Of a stretch of DNA of 64,000 nucleotides, positions 11,053 to 19,348 are shown one piece after another (the first letter of the stretch is position 1; each line of letters opens with the position of its first letter). The DNA lies in contig JACKKF010000004.1 of the NCBI GenBank assembly GCA_020637555.1, positions 310,001 to 374,000 of the forward strand, given 5' to 3'. The notes below the pieces were generated by a model that searched no databases, was not told the origin of the DNA, and was given only the letters and a program-made list of their open reading frames with translations. Source of the DNA: Rhodobacter sp. (GTDB lineage Bacteria; Pseudomonadota; Alphaproteobacteria; Rhodobacterales; Rhodobacteraceae). Position numbers and translations under genes: made by a program.

Positions 11053-11979
11053 ATGCAAAAGCTTCTTCTTGCCACCACCGCGCTCATCGCCTCGGCCACG
11101 CTGGCCAATGCGCAGGCCTTCACCGTTTCGGGCGAGGGCCGGATGGGGGTCCAGTATAACAGCACCGGCATCGCGGGCGGCTCGAACTATCAGATCGAAC
11201 ATCGGCTGACGCTGGATTTCAACGTCGCGGTCGAGGCCGACCACGGCCTGACCTTTGGCGCCTGGACCCGCGCCCGCATGCAGATGGGCGGCGGCACCCC
11301 GGTGATCTTCAACAGCAACCAGACCGGCACCTTCTCGGGCTCGCGCGTCTGGGTCGAGGCCAGCGGCCTGCGCCTGACCTTCGGCAACATGGATGGCGCG
11401 ATCGCCACCGCCGGCACCTCGCACGGGTGGCTGGGCGGCTGCATGGTCGGCTATGAAGGCGGCATGTGGTGCGGCGATTCGGCGGGTCTGGATACCGCCG
11501 TTCAGACCGAACCGCTGGTCGGTCCCGCGCCCGCGCAACGCCTGATGGTGACCTATGCCATCGGCAACACGAATATCGCCGTGTCGCATGACCGGGGCGC
11601 CGCAACCGAGATCGGCATCCAGTCGAGCTTTGACGCCGTCACCGTCGCGCTTGGCTATGCCAACCAGACCATCGTCGGCAGCTGGACCGCCGGCGCCGCG
11701 CTGTGGACGCTGTCGGGCCACTACAACGGCGGCGCCTGGGGCGTCGGTGCGGTTGTCGCGCGCAGCAACAGCATCACCAACTGGTCGCTTTCGGGCAACG
11801 TCGGCCTGGGTGGCGGCGACTTCTACGCCTATGTCGGCCGCGTGAACGGCGACAACACCTATGGCCTGAACTACGGCTACGGTCTGGGCGGCGGCGCCAC
11901 CCTGACCGCCGGTGCCGAGCGGATCGGCGGCGTCACCAACACCACCGTGGCGTCGGTCGGCGTGGCCTTCACCTTCTGA
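11053..11979 (+). CDS. Porin, second tandem copy
   Basis: 308 residues, clearly a paralogue of the preceding porin: signal peptide to ANA at 20, same first strand (VSGEGRMGVQY), same ARMQMGGG and SGSRVWVEA blocks, the same C-x9-C pair (130 and 140), and a closely matching end (ASVGVAFTF). It differs mostly in surface-loop stretches. Unlike its neighbour it uses the GC-rich codons typical of the genome, so it is probably expressed less, or under other conditions. It has its own terminator, hence its own transcript. Substrate range is unknown. Confidence 0.92.
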   Translation: MQKLLLATTALIASATLANAQAFTVSGEGRMGVQYNSTGIAGGSNYQIEHRLTLDFNVAVEADHGLTFGAWTRARMQMGGGTPVIFNSNQTGTFSGSRVWVEASGLRLTFGNMDGAIATAGTSHGWLGGCMVGYEGGMWCGDSAGLDTAVQTEPLVGPAPAQRLMVTYAIGNTNIAVSHDRGAATEIGIQSSFDAVTVALGYANQTIVGSWTAGAALWTLSGHYNGGAWGVGAVVARSNSITNWSLSGNVGLGGGDFYAYVGRVNGDNTYGLNYGYGLGGGATLTAGAERIGGVTNTTVASVGVAFTF

Positions 11980-11989
11980 TCCAGGCCGA

Positions 11990-12013
11990 ATCACAGGCAG
12001 GATCACAGGCAGG
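11990..12013. repeat. Exact 12-bp tandem duplication
   Basis: ATCACAGGCAGG occurs twice in direct succession just after the second porin stop and before its terminator. It is probably a slippage product; no function is inferred. Confidence 0.8.
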
Positions 12014-12014
12014 G

Positions 12015-12039
12015 GGCGGGCCCACGGGCCCGCCTTTTT
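12015..12039 (+). terminator. Terminator of the second porin
   Basis: GGCGGGCCC and GGGCCCGCC form a 9-bp stem (8 bp if the loop is widened to 4 nt), followed by TTTTT. It lies 36 bp after the porin stop. Confidence 0.88.
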
Positions 12040-12112
12040 CATGCGCGGCGCTCCGCCGATGGGCCTGAACGGGGCCTTCGCGGGCCAGACCGGGCGTGCT
12101 AGGGTGCGCGGC

Positions 12113-12433
12113 ATGACCATTCAGCCCCGCCTGCGCCCGATTCCCGCAAGTCTGATCGCCCTGGCCCTGGCTCTGGCCAGCACGCCAGCCCTTGCCGATG
12201 TCAGCTACTCCGTCGGCGGCCGTTTCGGCGTGTCGTATCGCGAGGATCCGACCCGGCCCGGCGGGCAGATGATGGCGCTGTATGAAGGGCGCTATACCAC
12301 CAGCTATTCGCACCAGGCGGATAACGGTCTGCGGTTCCGGTTCGATGTCAGCGTGGTCGTGGGCAACATTCCCACCGACAACCGCCCGGATATCAGCGGG
12401 ATTTCCGCCGGCATCATTCTGGGGCAGGACTGA
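12113..12433 (+). CDS. Small exported porin-like protein
   Basis: 106 residues. A signal peptide ends in ALA at residue 28. The mature part (DVSYSVGGRFGVSYRE..., then LYEGRYTTSYSHQADNGLRFRFDVSV) can be aligned by eye with the first strands of the two porins upstream: the V-x-G-R-x-G-V-x-Y strand, then the ADHGL-like turn, here ADNGL. It then stops after GIILGQD. It could be a porin remnant, a truncated porin used as a small periplasmic or outer-membrane protein, or an unrelated exported beta protein. The ATG at 12113 fits the signal peptide. I do not recognise a named family. Confidence 0.6.
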   Translation: MTIQPRLRPIPASLIALALALASTPALADVSYSVGGRFGVSYREDPTRPGGQMMALYEGRYTTSYSHQADNGLRFRFDVSVVVGNIPTDNRPDISGISAGIILGQD

Positions 12434-12484
12434 CTTCCCTTTTTCGCCGCGCTATGGCTTCCTTCCCGCGACGAAGGAGACCCC

Positions 12485-13135
12485 ATGACCCTGTCCGCCA
12501 TCACCGAGAGGCTGCGCGCTGCCGAATTGCGCGCGGGCCGCGCACCCGGCTCTGTCACGCTGATTGCCGTATCCAAGGTTCAGCCCCCTGAGAAGGTCGA
12601 GGCGGTCCTGTCCGAGGGCCAGCGCGTCTTTGGCGAGAATCGCGTGCAGGAGGCGCAGGGCCGGTGGCCCCCGTTTCAGGACCGGTTCCCGGGCGTGTCG
12701 CTGCATCTGATCGGCCCCTTGCAGACCAACAAGGCCCGCGCCGCGATGGGTCTGTTCGACGCCATTCATTCGGTGGACCGGTTGAAACTGGCCGATACGC
12801 TGGCACGGCTGGCGGATGACCTGGGCCGCTGTCCCGACCTGTTCGTGCAGGTCAATACCGGGGCCGAGCCGCAGAAGGCCGGCGCCCTGCCGGACGAGGC
12901 CGAGGCCCTGGTCACCCGCGTGCGGGACCTGGGCCTGCCGTTGGCGGGGTTGATGTGCATACCGCCGGCCGATCAGGACCCCGCGCCGCATTTCCGGCTG
13001 CTTGCGGCGCTGGCGGCGCGCAACGGTCTGGAGGGGCTGTCCATGGGCATGTCCGACGATTTCGAAACCGCCGTCGCGTTGGGCGCGACCCATGTGCGGG
13101 TGGGATCGGCGATCTTCGGGTCCAGGGCCGGGTAA
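12485..13135 (+). CDS. yggS: YggS/PLPBP family pyridoxal-phosphate homeostasis protein
   Basis: 216 residues. A single-domain alanine-racemase-like barrel binding PLP through Lys31 (LIAVSKVQP), followed by the family motif FGENRVQE, then HLIGPLQTNKA, and the phosphate-binding SMGMSDDFETAV and VRVGSAIFG near the end. It has no known catalytic activity and buffers PLP and helps keep amino-acid metabolism balanced. A strong GAAGGAG site lies 6-7 nt before the ATG. The gene is convergent with the SRAP gene. Confidence 0.93.
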   Translation: MTLSAITERLRAAELRAGRAPGSVTLIAVSKVQPPEKVEAVLSEGQRVFGENRVQEAQGRWPPFQDRFPGVSLHLIGPLQTNKARAAMGLFDAIHSVDRLKLADTLARLADDLGRCPDLFVQVNTGAEPQKAGALPDEAEALVTRVRDLGLPLAGLMCIPPADQDPAPHFRLLAALAARNGLEGLSMGMSDDFETAVALGATHVRVGSAIFGSRAG

Positions 13136-13183
13136 AGCGGGCGCTTGCACCCCGGCCCTGGTCTGTCGGCACGCGGGACGGCG

Positions 13184-13849
13184 TCAGTCGAGCAACGGGT
13201 CGATCAGTTCGGGCCCCTCGGCGCGGTTCGAATTCACCGCCGTTCCGACCCTGTGCATGACCAGGCTGTCATCGGAAAGCGGGTGCATGAGGCGCGCGGC
13301 GCCATGTCCCGCCTCGCCCAGCCACAAGGGCCAGTCGCCGGAATTGACGATCACCGGCACACGCTCGTGCAGGTCCGCCATGCGCCCCTGTGCGGCGGTG
13401 GTGACGACGGCGCAGGTCGCCAGACGTGCCCCCTCGGGCCCGGTCCAGGTCTGCCATATCCCGGCCAGGACCATCGGCGCGCCATCGGCACGGGTCACAT
13501 ACCAGGGCAGGCGGGTCTCGCCCGCGCGCGTCCATTCGTAAAAGCCTGAAACCGGGATCAGGCAGCGGCGGCGGCGGGCCGCCTCGGCAAAGGCGGGCTT
13601 CTCGGTCAGGGTCTCGGCCCGGGCGTTGAACAGCAGCGGGCCATCGGTGGGGTGCTTGTACCAGCGCGGGATCAGACCCCAGCGCATGGCGCCGTAACGC
13701 CGTGTGCCGTCATGCGCGACAACGGCGGCCAGAGGTTGCGTCGGCGTCACATTGTAGCGCGGCACGGGCGGCAGATCGTTCGCGGGCGTGGCCGCGAACA
13801 GTCGCGCCATCGCGTCATGGGGCAGGGTATTGGCGATGCGTCCGCACAT
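13184..13849 (-). CDS. SOS response-associated peptidase, SRAP (YedK/HMCES) family
   Basis: 221 residues. SRAP proteins crosslink to abasic sites in single-stranded DNA through the N-terminal cysteine exposed after Met removal. All expected residues are present at YedK-like positions: Cys2 (MCGRI), Asn75 (FNARAET), Glu105 (GFYEW) and His161 (LHERVP). The ATG at 13849 is fixed by the need for Cys at position 2; frame upstream is not conserved-looking. It protects stalled forks from error-prone abasic-site processing. It sits 31 bp beyond the znuA stop on the same strand, perhaps read from the same transcript. No LexA box was recognised. Confidence 0.94.
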   Translation of the reverse strand: MCGRIANTLPHDAMARLFAATPANDLPPVPRYNVTPTQPLAAVVAHDGTRRYGAMRWGLIPRWYKHPTDGPLLFNARAETLTEKPAFAEAARRRRCLIPVSGFYEWTRAGETRLPWYVTRADGAPMVLAGIWQTWTGPEGARLATCAVVTTAAQGRMADLHERVPVIVNSGDWPLWLGEAGHGAARLMHPLSDDSLVMHRVGTAVNSNRAEGPELIDPLLD

Positions 13850-13880
13850 GGGCACAGGGGGCCACGCCTGCCCCCCGCGG

Positions 13881-14789
13881 TCAAGAGGCCGCGGCGCAGT
13901 CGGCAATCGCCCGGGCAAGGCCGCGGAGCGTCTCTGCATAGAGCCCGGGCCCCGGGTCGATCAGAGTGCCCGCGGGATCGAGGGCGGCGCCGATCCGCAA
14001 CTGCGTGCCCTCGGCGATCACGGGGATGATGCGCGAGGGGTGGTTCGATTCGGGGAACAGGCAGGCGGGACCGGCCTGGGACAGCGCCGCGCGCAACTGC
14101 GCGATTCGCGCGGCACCGGGCGGGCTGGCATCGCCCAGCGAGATCGTGGCCACGATCCGCAGATCAAAGGCATGGGCGAAGTAGCCATAGGCATCATGAA
14201 ACACCACCAATCCGGTCGCGTGCGCGGGGGCGAGGGTGGCTGCCACCTCGTCGTGCAGCGCGGCGATCCGGGCGGCGGCGGCGCTGGCGTTCTGCTGATA
14301 GGTCGATGCGTGCGCCGGGTCCAGCGCGGCCACCCGATCGGCGATCGCATGCAGCCAGACGATCGCGTTCTGCGGGTCCAGCCACAGATGCGGATCCGTC
14401 GGCCCATGATCGTCATGCGCCGCGTGCTCGTCGGACAGCGCGGTCAGGGTGTCGGACTGAAACGGCTGTCGATACAGCCCGGCGACCTGATCCAGGCCGA
14501 GGACCCGATCCCCGGCCAGGGTCTGAAGCGGGGTTTCCAGCCACGGTGTCAGGCCCGCTCCGGACCACAGCACCAGATCGGCCTCGGCCAGCGCGCGGGC
14601 CTGGCTGGGGCGCAGTTGTGCGTGGTGCGGATCGGCGCCGTGATCCAGCAGCAGGTCGGTGGTGCCAAGATCGCCCAGCACTTGCGCGGCCAGCGAGTGA
14701 ACCACAGGCGTGTCGGCGGCAAGGTGCGGACCCTCGGCCAGGGCGGGGGTGGCAAGGCAGGCTGCGATCAGGGCGGGACGTAGGACCAT
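13881..14789 (-). CDS. znuA: Zinc ABC transporter substrate-binding protein ZnuA
   Basis: 302 residues with a signal peptide ending ALA at 18. A cluster A-I fold metal-binding protein: zinc-ligand histidines fit His55/56 (GADPHHAQLRPSQ), His134 (DPHLWLDP) and His198 (VVFHDAYGYF). The usual His/Asp-rich flexible loop is short (around 121-134, DEHAAHDDHG). It captures Zn(II) in the periplasm and passes it to ZnuBC. It is divergent from zur-znuC-znuB, and its start is 28 bp from a Zur operator, so it should be induced in zinc shortage. Confidence 0.95.
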   Translation of the reverse strand: MVLRPALIAACLATPALAEGPHLAADTPVVHSLAAQVLGDLGTTDLLLDHGADPHHAQLRPSQARALAEADLVLWSGAGLTPWLETPLQTLAGDRVLGLDQVAGLYRQPFQSDTLTALSDEHAAHDDHGPTDPHLWLDPQNAIVWLHAIADRVAALDPAHASTYQQNASAAAARIAALHDEVAATLAPAHATGLVVFHDAYGYFAHAFDLRIVATISLGDASPPGAARIAQLRAALSQAGPACLFPESNHPSRIIPVIAEGTQLRIGAALDPAGTLIDPGPGLYAETLRGLARAIADCAAAS

Positions 14790-14817
14790 GGCGGGGCTTG
14801 GCTCGGCTGCTGGATGC

Positions 14818-14830
14818 GTTATACTATCAC
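14818..14830. promoter_or_regulatory. Second, imperfect Zur operator
   Basis: GTTATACTATCAC is an imperfect match to the neighbouring 13-bp palindrome, placed 16 bp from it start to start and nearer znuA. The left half is identical and the right half differs at two positions (counting from the outer end). It probably adds cooperative Zur binding on the znuA side. Confidence 0.6.
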
Positions 14831-14833
14831 TCA

Positions 14834-14846
14834 GTTATAATATAAC
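14834..14846. promoter_or_regulatory. Zur operator in the znuA/zur intergenic region
   Basis: GTTATAATATAAC is a perfect 6-1-6 palindrome, 24 bp before the zur ATG and 44 bp from the znuA ATG. It contains TATAAT (14836-14841) in the zur direction, so Zur binding would cover the -10 box. AT-rich palindromes of the GTTATA type are the known Zur target in proteobacteria. Confidence 0.85.
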
Positions 14847-14870
14847 ATAACCCGACGCAAGGCCCGCGCC

Positions 14871-15353
14871 ATGTCCAGCCCCGCATTCGAGCCGCACGAT
14901 CATCACCGATGCGTCCAGTCCGCCTTGTCGCAGGCGGAATCCCTGGCGCGACAGCGCGGTTTGCGGCTGACGCCGGTGCGCCGCCGCGCCCTGGAGATCC
15001 TGCTGGAACGTCACGGCGCCATGGGCGCCTACGAGGTGCTGGAGCGTCTGGCGGCCGACGGGTTTGGCCACCAGCCGCCCGTGGCCTATCGCGCGCTGGA
15101 TTTCCTGGTCGAGAACGGCCTGGCGCATCGCATCCGGCGGCTCAATGCCTTTGCAGCCTGCCTGCACCCGGGGCGCGACCACAGCGCCGCATTCCTGATC
15201 TGCCGAGGGTGCGATGCGGTCGCGGAAATTCCGGCCGACCGCCTGCAAACCTTCCTGCAAACGGGCGCCGAAGCCAGCGGTTTTCAGGTCGAGCGGGCCA
15301 CGATCGAAGCCCTGGGCCTGTGCGCCCATTGCCGTGCGGAGGCCACGCCATGA
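14871..15353 (+). CDS. zur: Zinc uptake regulator Zur (Fur family)
   Basis: 160 residues. An N-terminal winged helix (LRLTPVRRRALEILLERHGAMGAYE) is followed by a dimer domain with two CxxC pairs, Cys111/114 (ICRGC) and Cys151/154 (LCAHC), the structural zinc site. HPGRDHSAAF supplies histidines of the regulatory site. The His-rich N-terminus (EPHDHH) is a minor oddity. With zinc it represses znuA and its own zur-znuC-znuB operon through the two palindromes in the intergenic region. The stop overlaps the znuC start (ATGA). Confidence 0.94.
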   Translation: MSSPAFEPHDHHRCVQSALSQAESLARQRGLRLTPVRRRALEILLERHGAMGAYEVLERLAADGFGHQPPVAYRALDFLVENGLAHRIRRLNAFAACLHPGRDHSAAFLICRGCDAVAEIPADRLQTFLQTGAEASGFQVERATIEALGLCAHCRAEATP

Positions 15354-16111
15354 CCATGCTGATCGAGGCGCGCGGCCTGGACGTTGCCTATGGGGCCGCG
15401 CCGCCGGTGCTGCATCACGTCGATTTCACCCTGCGCGCGGGCGAGATCGTCACCATCGTCGGGCCGAACGGATCGGGCAAATCGACACTGGTGCGGGCGC
15501 TCCTGGGCATGGTGCCGATGACCCGGGGCAGCCTGTGGCGAGCGCCGGGGCTGCGGGTCGGCTATGTGCCGCAATCCCTGCATCTGGACGCGAACCTGCC
15601 GCTTACGGTCGCCCGCTTCCTGCGCCTGAACCGACGCCTGGACACGGCCCAGGTGGCCGGGCTGCTGGCGCGCGTGGGGGCGCCCGGGCTGGAGGCGCGG
15701 GAACTGGCCACGCTGTCAGGCGGGCAGTTCCAGCGGGTCCTGCTGGCCCGTGCGCTGGCCGGAGAGCCGCAGCTTCTGGTGCTGGACGAACCCACGCAGG
15801 GGTTGGATCAGCCCGGCACTGCGGCCTTCTATCGCCTGATCGAAGAGGTGCGCCGCGCCCTTGGATGCGCGGTTCTGAGCGTGAGCCACGATCTGCATGT
15901 CGTCATGAGCGCATCGGACCGGGTGGTGTGCCTGAACGGGCATGTCTGCTGCGAGGGCACGCCCTCGGTCGTGTCGAATGCGCCCGAATATCGCGCGCTG
16001 TTCGGCATGGGCACGCAGGGCGCGCTGGCGCTCTATCAGCATCACCATGATCACGGCACCGACCACCCCGATCACCCTCATGACCACGAGGTCTGCGACC
16101 ATGATCATTGA
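15350..16111 (+). CDS. znuC: Zinc ABC transporter ATP-binding protein ZnuC
   Basis: 253 residues. Walker A GPNGSGKST (38-46), signature LSGGQ (122-126), Walker B LVLDEP (143-148) and the H-loop in SVSHDLH. The last 23 residues (231-253) are a tail with ten histidines plus one Cys, able to bind zinc in the cytosol, perhaps for feedback. Shorter His-rich tails occur in other ZnuC proteins. The start ATG overlaps the zur stop by ATGA and the 3' end overlaps znuB by 11 bp, so the three genes are tightly coupled. Confidence 0.95.
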   Translation: MTMLIEARGLDVAYGAAPPVLHHVDFTLRAGEIVTIVGPNGSGKSTLVRALLGMVPMTRGSLWRAPGLRVGYVPQSLHLDANLPLTVARFLRLNRRLDTAQVAGLLARVGAPGLEARELATLSGGQFQRVLLARALAGEPQLLVLDEPTQGLDQPGTAAFYRLIEEVRRALGCAVLSVSHDLHVVMSASDRVVCLNGHVCCEGTPSVVSNAPEYRALFGMGTQGALALYQHHHDHGTDHPDHPHDHEVCDHDH

Positions 16112-16916
16112 TGCCTTTGTCCTGCGCGCGCTGGCGGCGGGCCTGTTGCTGGCGCTGGCCGCGGGCCCGCTGGGGTGTTTCGTCGTCTGGCGGCGCATGG
16201 CCTATTTCGGCGATGCAACCGCCCATGGCGCCATCCTGGGCGTGGCGCTGGCGTTGGCTTTCGGTGTGTCGGTGACACTGGGCACGCTGGTGACGGCCCT
16301 GGTCATGGCGCTGGTGATTGCCGCCTTGCAGGGCCGGGGCTGGGCGGTGGATACGCTGCTCGGGGTGATGGCGCATTCGGCGCTGGCGCTGGGTCTGGTG
16401 GCGGTATCGTTCCTGCCCGGGGTGCGGGTGGACCTGTCGGCCTGGCTGTTCGGTGACATCCTGACGGTCGGCACCGCCGATCTGTGGACAGCGGCGGCCG
16501 GCGTGGCGCTGGTTCTGGCGTTGCTGGTCTGGCGGTGGGAAGCCCTGCTGACCGCAACCATCAGCGAGGACCTGGCCCGCAGCCTGGGGCTGGAGCCGCG
16601 GCGCGAACAACTGGTTCTGGTGCTGGCGCTGGCCATCGTCGTGGCGGTGGCGCTGAAGGTGGTGGGCGCGTTGCTGATCGGCGCCATGCTGCTGATCCCG
16701 CCCGCGACCGCACGGGTCTATGCCCGCGGACCGGAAGGCATGGCGCTGGCCGCGGTCGGGTTGGCCGCGATGGCGGTGGTCGTGGGGCTGGTGGCCTCGC
16801 TGTGGCTGGACACGCCGGCGGGACCCAGCATCGTCACCGCTGCGGCCGCGTTCTTTGCCGGCACGGTGGGCGGCGCGGCGCTGCGGAGGGCGCTTATCAG
16901 CCGCGCTCGCGTCTGA
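16101..16916 (+). CDS. znuB: Zinc ABC transporter permease ZnuB
   Basis: 271 residues, about eight hydrophobic segments, ABC-3 family. The typical early motif FVVWRRMAYFGDATAHGAILG and the late one VGALLIGAMLLIPPATAR are present. It forms the membrane channel with ZnuC. The ATG at 16101 lies inside the His-rich end of znuC, an 11-bp overlap. It is convergent with gpsA, overlapping its 3' end by 20 bp. Confidence 0.95.
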   Translation: MIIDAFVLRALAAGLLLALAAGPLGCFVVWRRMAYFGDATAHGAILGVALALAFGVSVTLGTLVTALVMALVIAALQGRGWAVDTLLGVMAHSALALGLVAVSFLPGVRVDLSAWLFGDILTVGTADLWTAAAGVALVLALLVWRWEALLTATISEDLARSLGLEPRREQLVLVLALAIVVAVALKVVGALLIGAMLLIPPATARVYARGPEGMALAAVGLAAMAVVVGLVASLWLDTPAGPSIVTAAAAFFAGTVGGAALRRALISRARV

Positions 16917-17868
16917 GGGGGCGTGACAGCAGCAGGTCCCTGGCCAGATCGAGCCCCACGTCGCCCTTGAGCAGCGCCGAGACCATGCATGTCACGGGCA
17001 GCATGTCGGGGTCGGCGTCGGCGGCGATGGCATGGGCGGTCATGACGCCTTCGACCGTCTGGGTGGGATCGGGCGTGGCGCCCCGGCCGATGGCCAGCCC
17101 GTGCCGGAAATTGCGCGATTTCTCCGAGGTGCAGGTCAGCACCAGATCGCCAAAGCCGGACAGCCCCCAGAGCGTTTCGGCACGCGCGCCCCGTTGCGTG
17201 GCCAGGCGGGCCATTTCAGCCATGCCACGGGTCATCAGCGCGGCCCGGGCACTTTCGCCCAGGCCCGCGCCGATGGTCAGCCCGGCGGCAATGGCGATGA
17301 CGTTCTTCAGGGCGCCCGCAAGTTGCGCGCCGACCGGATCGTCGGACAGGTAGAGCCGCAGGTTATGCGTGGCGAGCGCGGCTTGCAGATCCTCGCCCCC
17401 CGGGCCGGCCATCGCCAGCGTCAGCGCCGTCGGCTTGCCCAGCGCGATGTCCGCGGCAAAGCTGGGTCCGGTCAGCACGGCGGTGGGCGTGTCGGAAAGG
17501 ACCGCGCCCAGCACTTGCGTGGGCAGCAGCCCGGTGCCCAGTTCCACGCCCTTGCAGCAGGCGACCAGGGCGCGGCCGGCCAGGTCGGGGGCATGGGTCG
17601 AAACCACGCCGCGCAAGGTCTGCGTGGGCACGGCCAGCAACAGGGTCGGCGCGCGTGCGGCCTCGGTCAGGTCGGCGGTCGGGGTCAGGCCCTGGGGCAG
17701 GGGGGCACCCGGCAGTCGTGCGGCGTTCTCGCGCTGGCGGGCCATGGCTTCCGCCTGCGCGCGATCGCGGGCCCACAGCGAGACACGCCTGCCGGCCTGC
17801 GCCAGGGCTATCGCCAGCGCCGTGCCAAACGCGCCCGCGCCGATTACGCCGATGTCGGGCCGCGTCAT
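16897..17868 (-). CDS. gpsA: Glycerol-3-phosphate dehydrogenase [NAD(P)+]
   Basis: 323 residues. The N-terminal Rossmann motif GAGAFGTA (10-17) binds NAD(P); GPSFAADIA and the catalytic-lysine stretch GALKNVIAIAAG are present, as is GLSGFGDLVLTCTS. It makes sn-glycerol-3-phosphate from dihydroxyacetone phosphate for phospholipid synthesis. The ATG at 17868 has AAAGGA upstream; an upstream in-frame start would add a non-conserved 15-residue stretch. The 3' end overlaps znuB (opposite strand) by 20 bp. The ugp glycerol-3-phosphate importer is encoded 10 kb away and feeds the same pool. Confidence 0.96.
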   Translation of the reverse strand: MTRPDIGVIGAGAFGTALAIALAQAGRRVSLWARDRAQAEAMARQRENAARLPGAPLPQGLTPTADLTEAARAPTLLLAVPTQTLRGVVSTHAPDLAGRALVACCKGVELGTGLLPTQVLGAVLSDTPTAVLTGPSFAADIALGKPTALTLAMAGPGGEDLQAALATHNLRLYLSDDPVGAQLAGALKNVIAIAAGLTIGAGLGESARAALMTRGMAEMARLATQRGARAETLWGLSGFGDLVLTCTSEKSRNFRHGLAIGRGATPDPTQTVEGVMTAHAIAADADPDMLPVTCMVSALLKGDVGLDLARDLLLSRPLRRERG

Positions 17869-17959
17869 CGCGATCCTTTCCGCCCTTTCGGGCTTTGCAG
17901 CCTGGCCCCGCAACCGCTATGAACGGCGGAACGCCCGTTTCGCCGGCAGGAGGGGCCCG

Positions 17960-19252
17960 ATGGTCGATATCGCAACCCGCGTCCACAATCACAACTGGAA
18001 GATCGACCCGATCGTCCGGTCGCTGATTGATACGGACTTCTACAAGCTTCTGATGTGTCAGTCGATCTTTCGCAACCGTCCGGACACGCGGGTGACGTTT
18101 TCGCTGATCAATCGCACCAGGGATGTGCGCCTGGCCGACCTGGTGGACGAGGGCGAACTGCGCGAGCAACTGGACCATGTGCGCAGCCTCAGCCTGACGC
18201 GGGGGGAAAGCACCTGGCTCAGGGGGAACACGTTCTATGGCAAGCGGCAGATGTTCCGGTCGGATTTCATGGAGTGGTTCGAGGCCCTGCGCCTGCCGCC
18301 CTATGAGCTGGAAAAGCGCGACGGTCAGTATGAGCTGACCTTCGAAGGCGCCTGGCCCGAGGTCATGCTGTGGGAAATTCCCGCGCTGGCGATCCTGATG
18401 GAGCTGCGCTCGCGTGCGGTGCTGAAGACCATGGGCAAGTTCGAGCTCGAGGTGCTCTATGCCCGGGCGATGACGCGGGTCTGGGACAAGGTGCAGCGGC
18501 TGCGGCAGATCCCGGGTCTGAAGATCGCCGATTTCGGCACCCGGCGGCGGCACAGCTTCCTGTGGCAGGACTGGTGTGTTCAGGCGATGATGGAGGGGCT
18601 GGGCGATGCCTTCACCGGCACGTCGAACTGCCGCATCGCCATGCGCCGCGATCTCGAGGCGGTGGGCACCAATGCGCACGAACTGCCGATGGTGATGGCG
18701 GCGCTTGCCGAAACCGACGCCGAACTGGCCGAGGCCCCCTATCGGGTGCTGTCCGACTGGCACGAGGAACACGATGGCAATCTGCGGATCATCCTGCCCG
18801 ATACCTATGGCACCGAAGGGTTCCTGAAAAACGCGCCCGACTGGCTGGCCGGCTGGACCGGGATCCGCATCGACTCGGGCGATCCGGCGGCCGCGGCCGA
18901 GGTCGCGATCCGCTGGTGGCGGGACCGGGGCGAGGATCCGCGCAGCAAGCTGGTGATCTTCTCGGACGGTCTGGATGTCGAAAAGATCGAGGAATTGCAC
19001 GGCCAGTTCGCGGGCCGGGTCAAGGTGTCCTTCGGGTGGGGCACGCTGTTGACCAACGATTTCCGCGGTCTTGCCAAGGGGGATGCACTGGCACCCTTCT
19101 CGCTGGTCTGCAAGGCGGTGTCCGCGAACGGGCGACCCACGGTCAAGCTGTCGGACAACCCCTCGAAGGCGATGGGCCCGGCCGACGAGGTCGCGCGCTA
19201 CAAGCGGGTGTTCGGCATCGGAGAGCAACGGGCGATGGACGTGATCGTCTGA
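17960..19252 (+). CDS. pncB: Nicotinate phosphoribosyltransferase
   Basis: 430 residues. It converts nicotinate, PRPP and ATP to nicotinate mononucleotide in NAD salvage. DTDFYKLLM near the N-terminus and FGTRRRH (192-198), with the phosphorylatable His198, identify the family. IRIDSGDP and the late FGWGTLLTNDF stretch form the phosphate-binding part. The ATG at 17960 has AGGAGG 6-7 nt upstream. Divergent from gpsA with 91 bp between starts. Confidence 0.96.
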   Translation: MVDIATRVHNHNWKIDPIVRSLIDTDFYKLLMCQSIFRNRPDTRVTFSLINRTRDVRLADLVDEGELREQLDHVRSLSLTRGESTWLRGNTFYGKRQMFRSDFMEWFEALRLPPYELEKRDGQYELTFEGAWPEVMLWEIPALAILMELRSRAVLKTMGKFELEVLYARAMTRVWDKVQRLRQIPGLKIADFGTRRRHSFLWQDWCVQAMMEGLGDAFTGTSNCRIAMRRDLEAVGTNAHELPMVMAALAETDAELAEAPYRVLSDWHEEHDGNLRIILPDTYGTEGFLKNAPDWLAGWTGIRIDSGDPAAAAEVAIRWWRDRGEDPRSKLVIFSDGLDVEKIEELHGQFAGRVKVSFGWGTLLTNDFRGLAKGDALAPFSLVCKAVSANGRPTVKLSDNPSKAMGPADEVARYKRVFGIGEQRAMDVIV

Positions 19253-19288
19253 TCCCGGGGTGCGGCGCGTTGTCCTGAGCGCGCCCCC

Positions 19289-19319
19289 TTGGAACCCGGA
19301 ACCCGTGCACGCATATAGG
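19289..19319 (+). promoter_or_regulatory. Possible promoter of the thioredoxin-TPR gene
   Basis: TTGGAA at 19289-19294 and TATAGG at 19314-19319, spacer 19 bp (17 bp if CATATA at 19312 is used). It ends 29 bp before the start codon at 19349. Matches are only moderate. Confidence 0.35.
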
Positions 19320-19348
19320 GGCAAAGCCGACAGCGGTCGGAACTGCGA

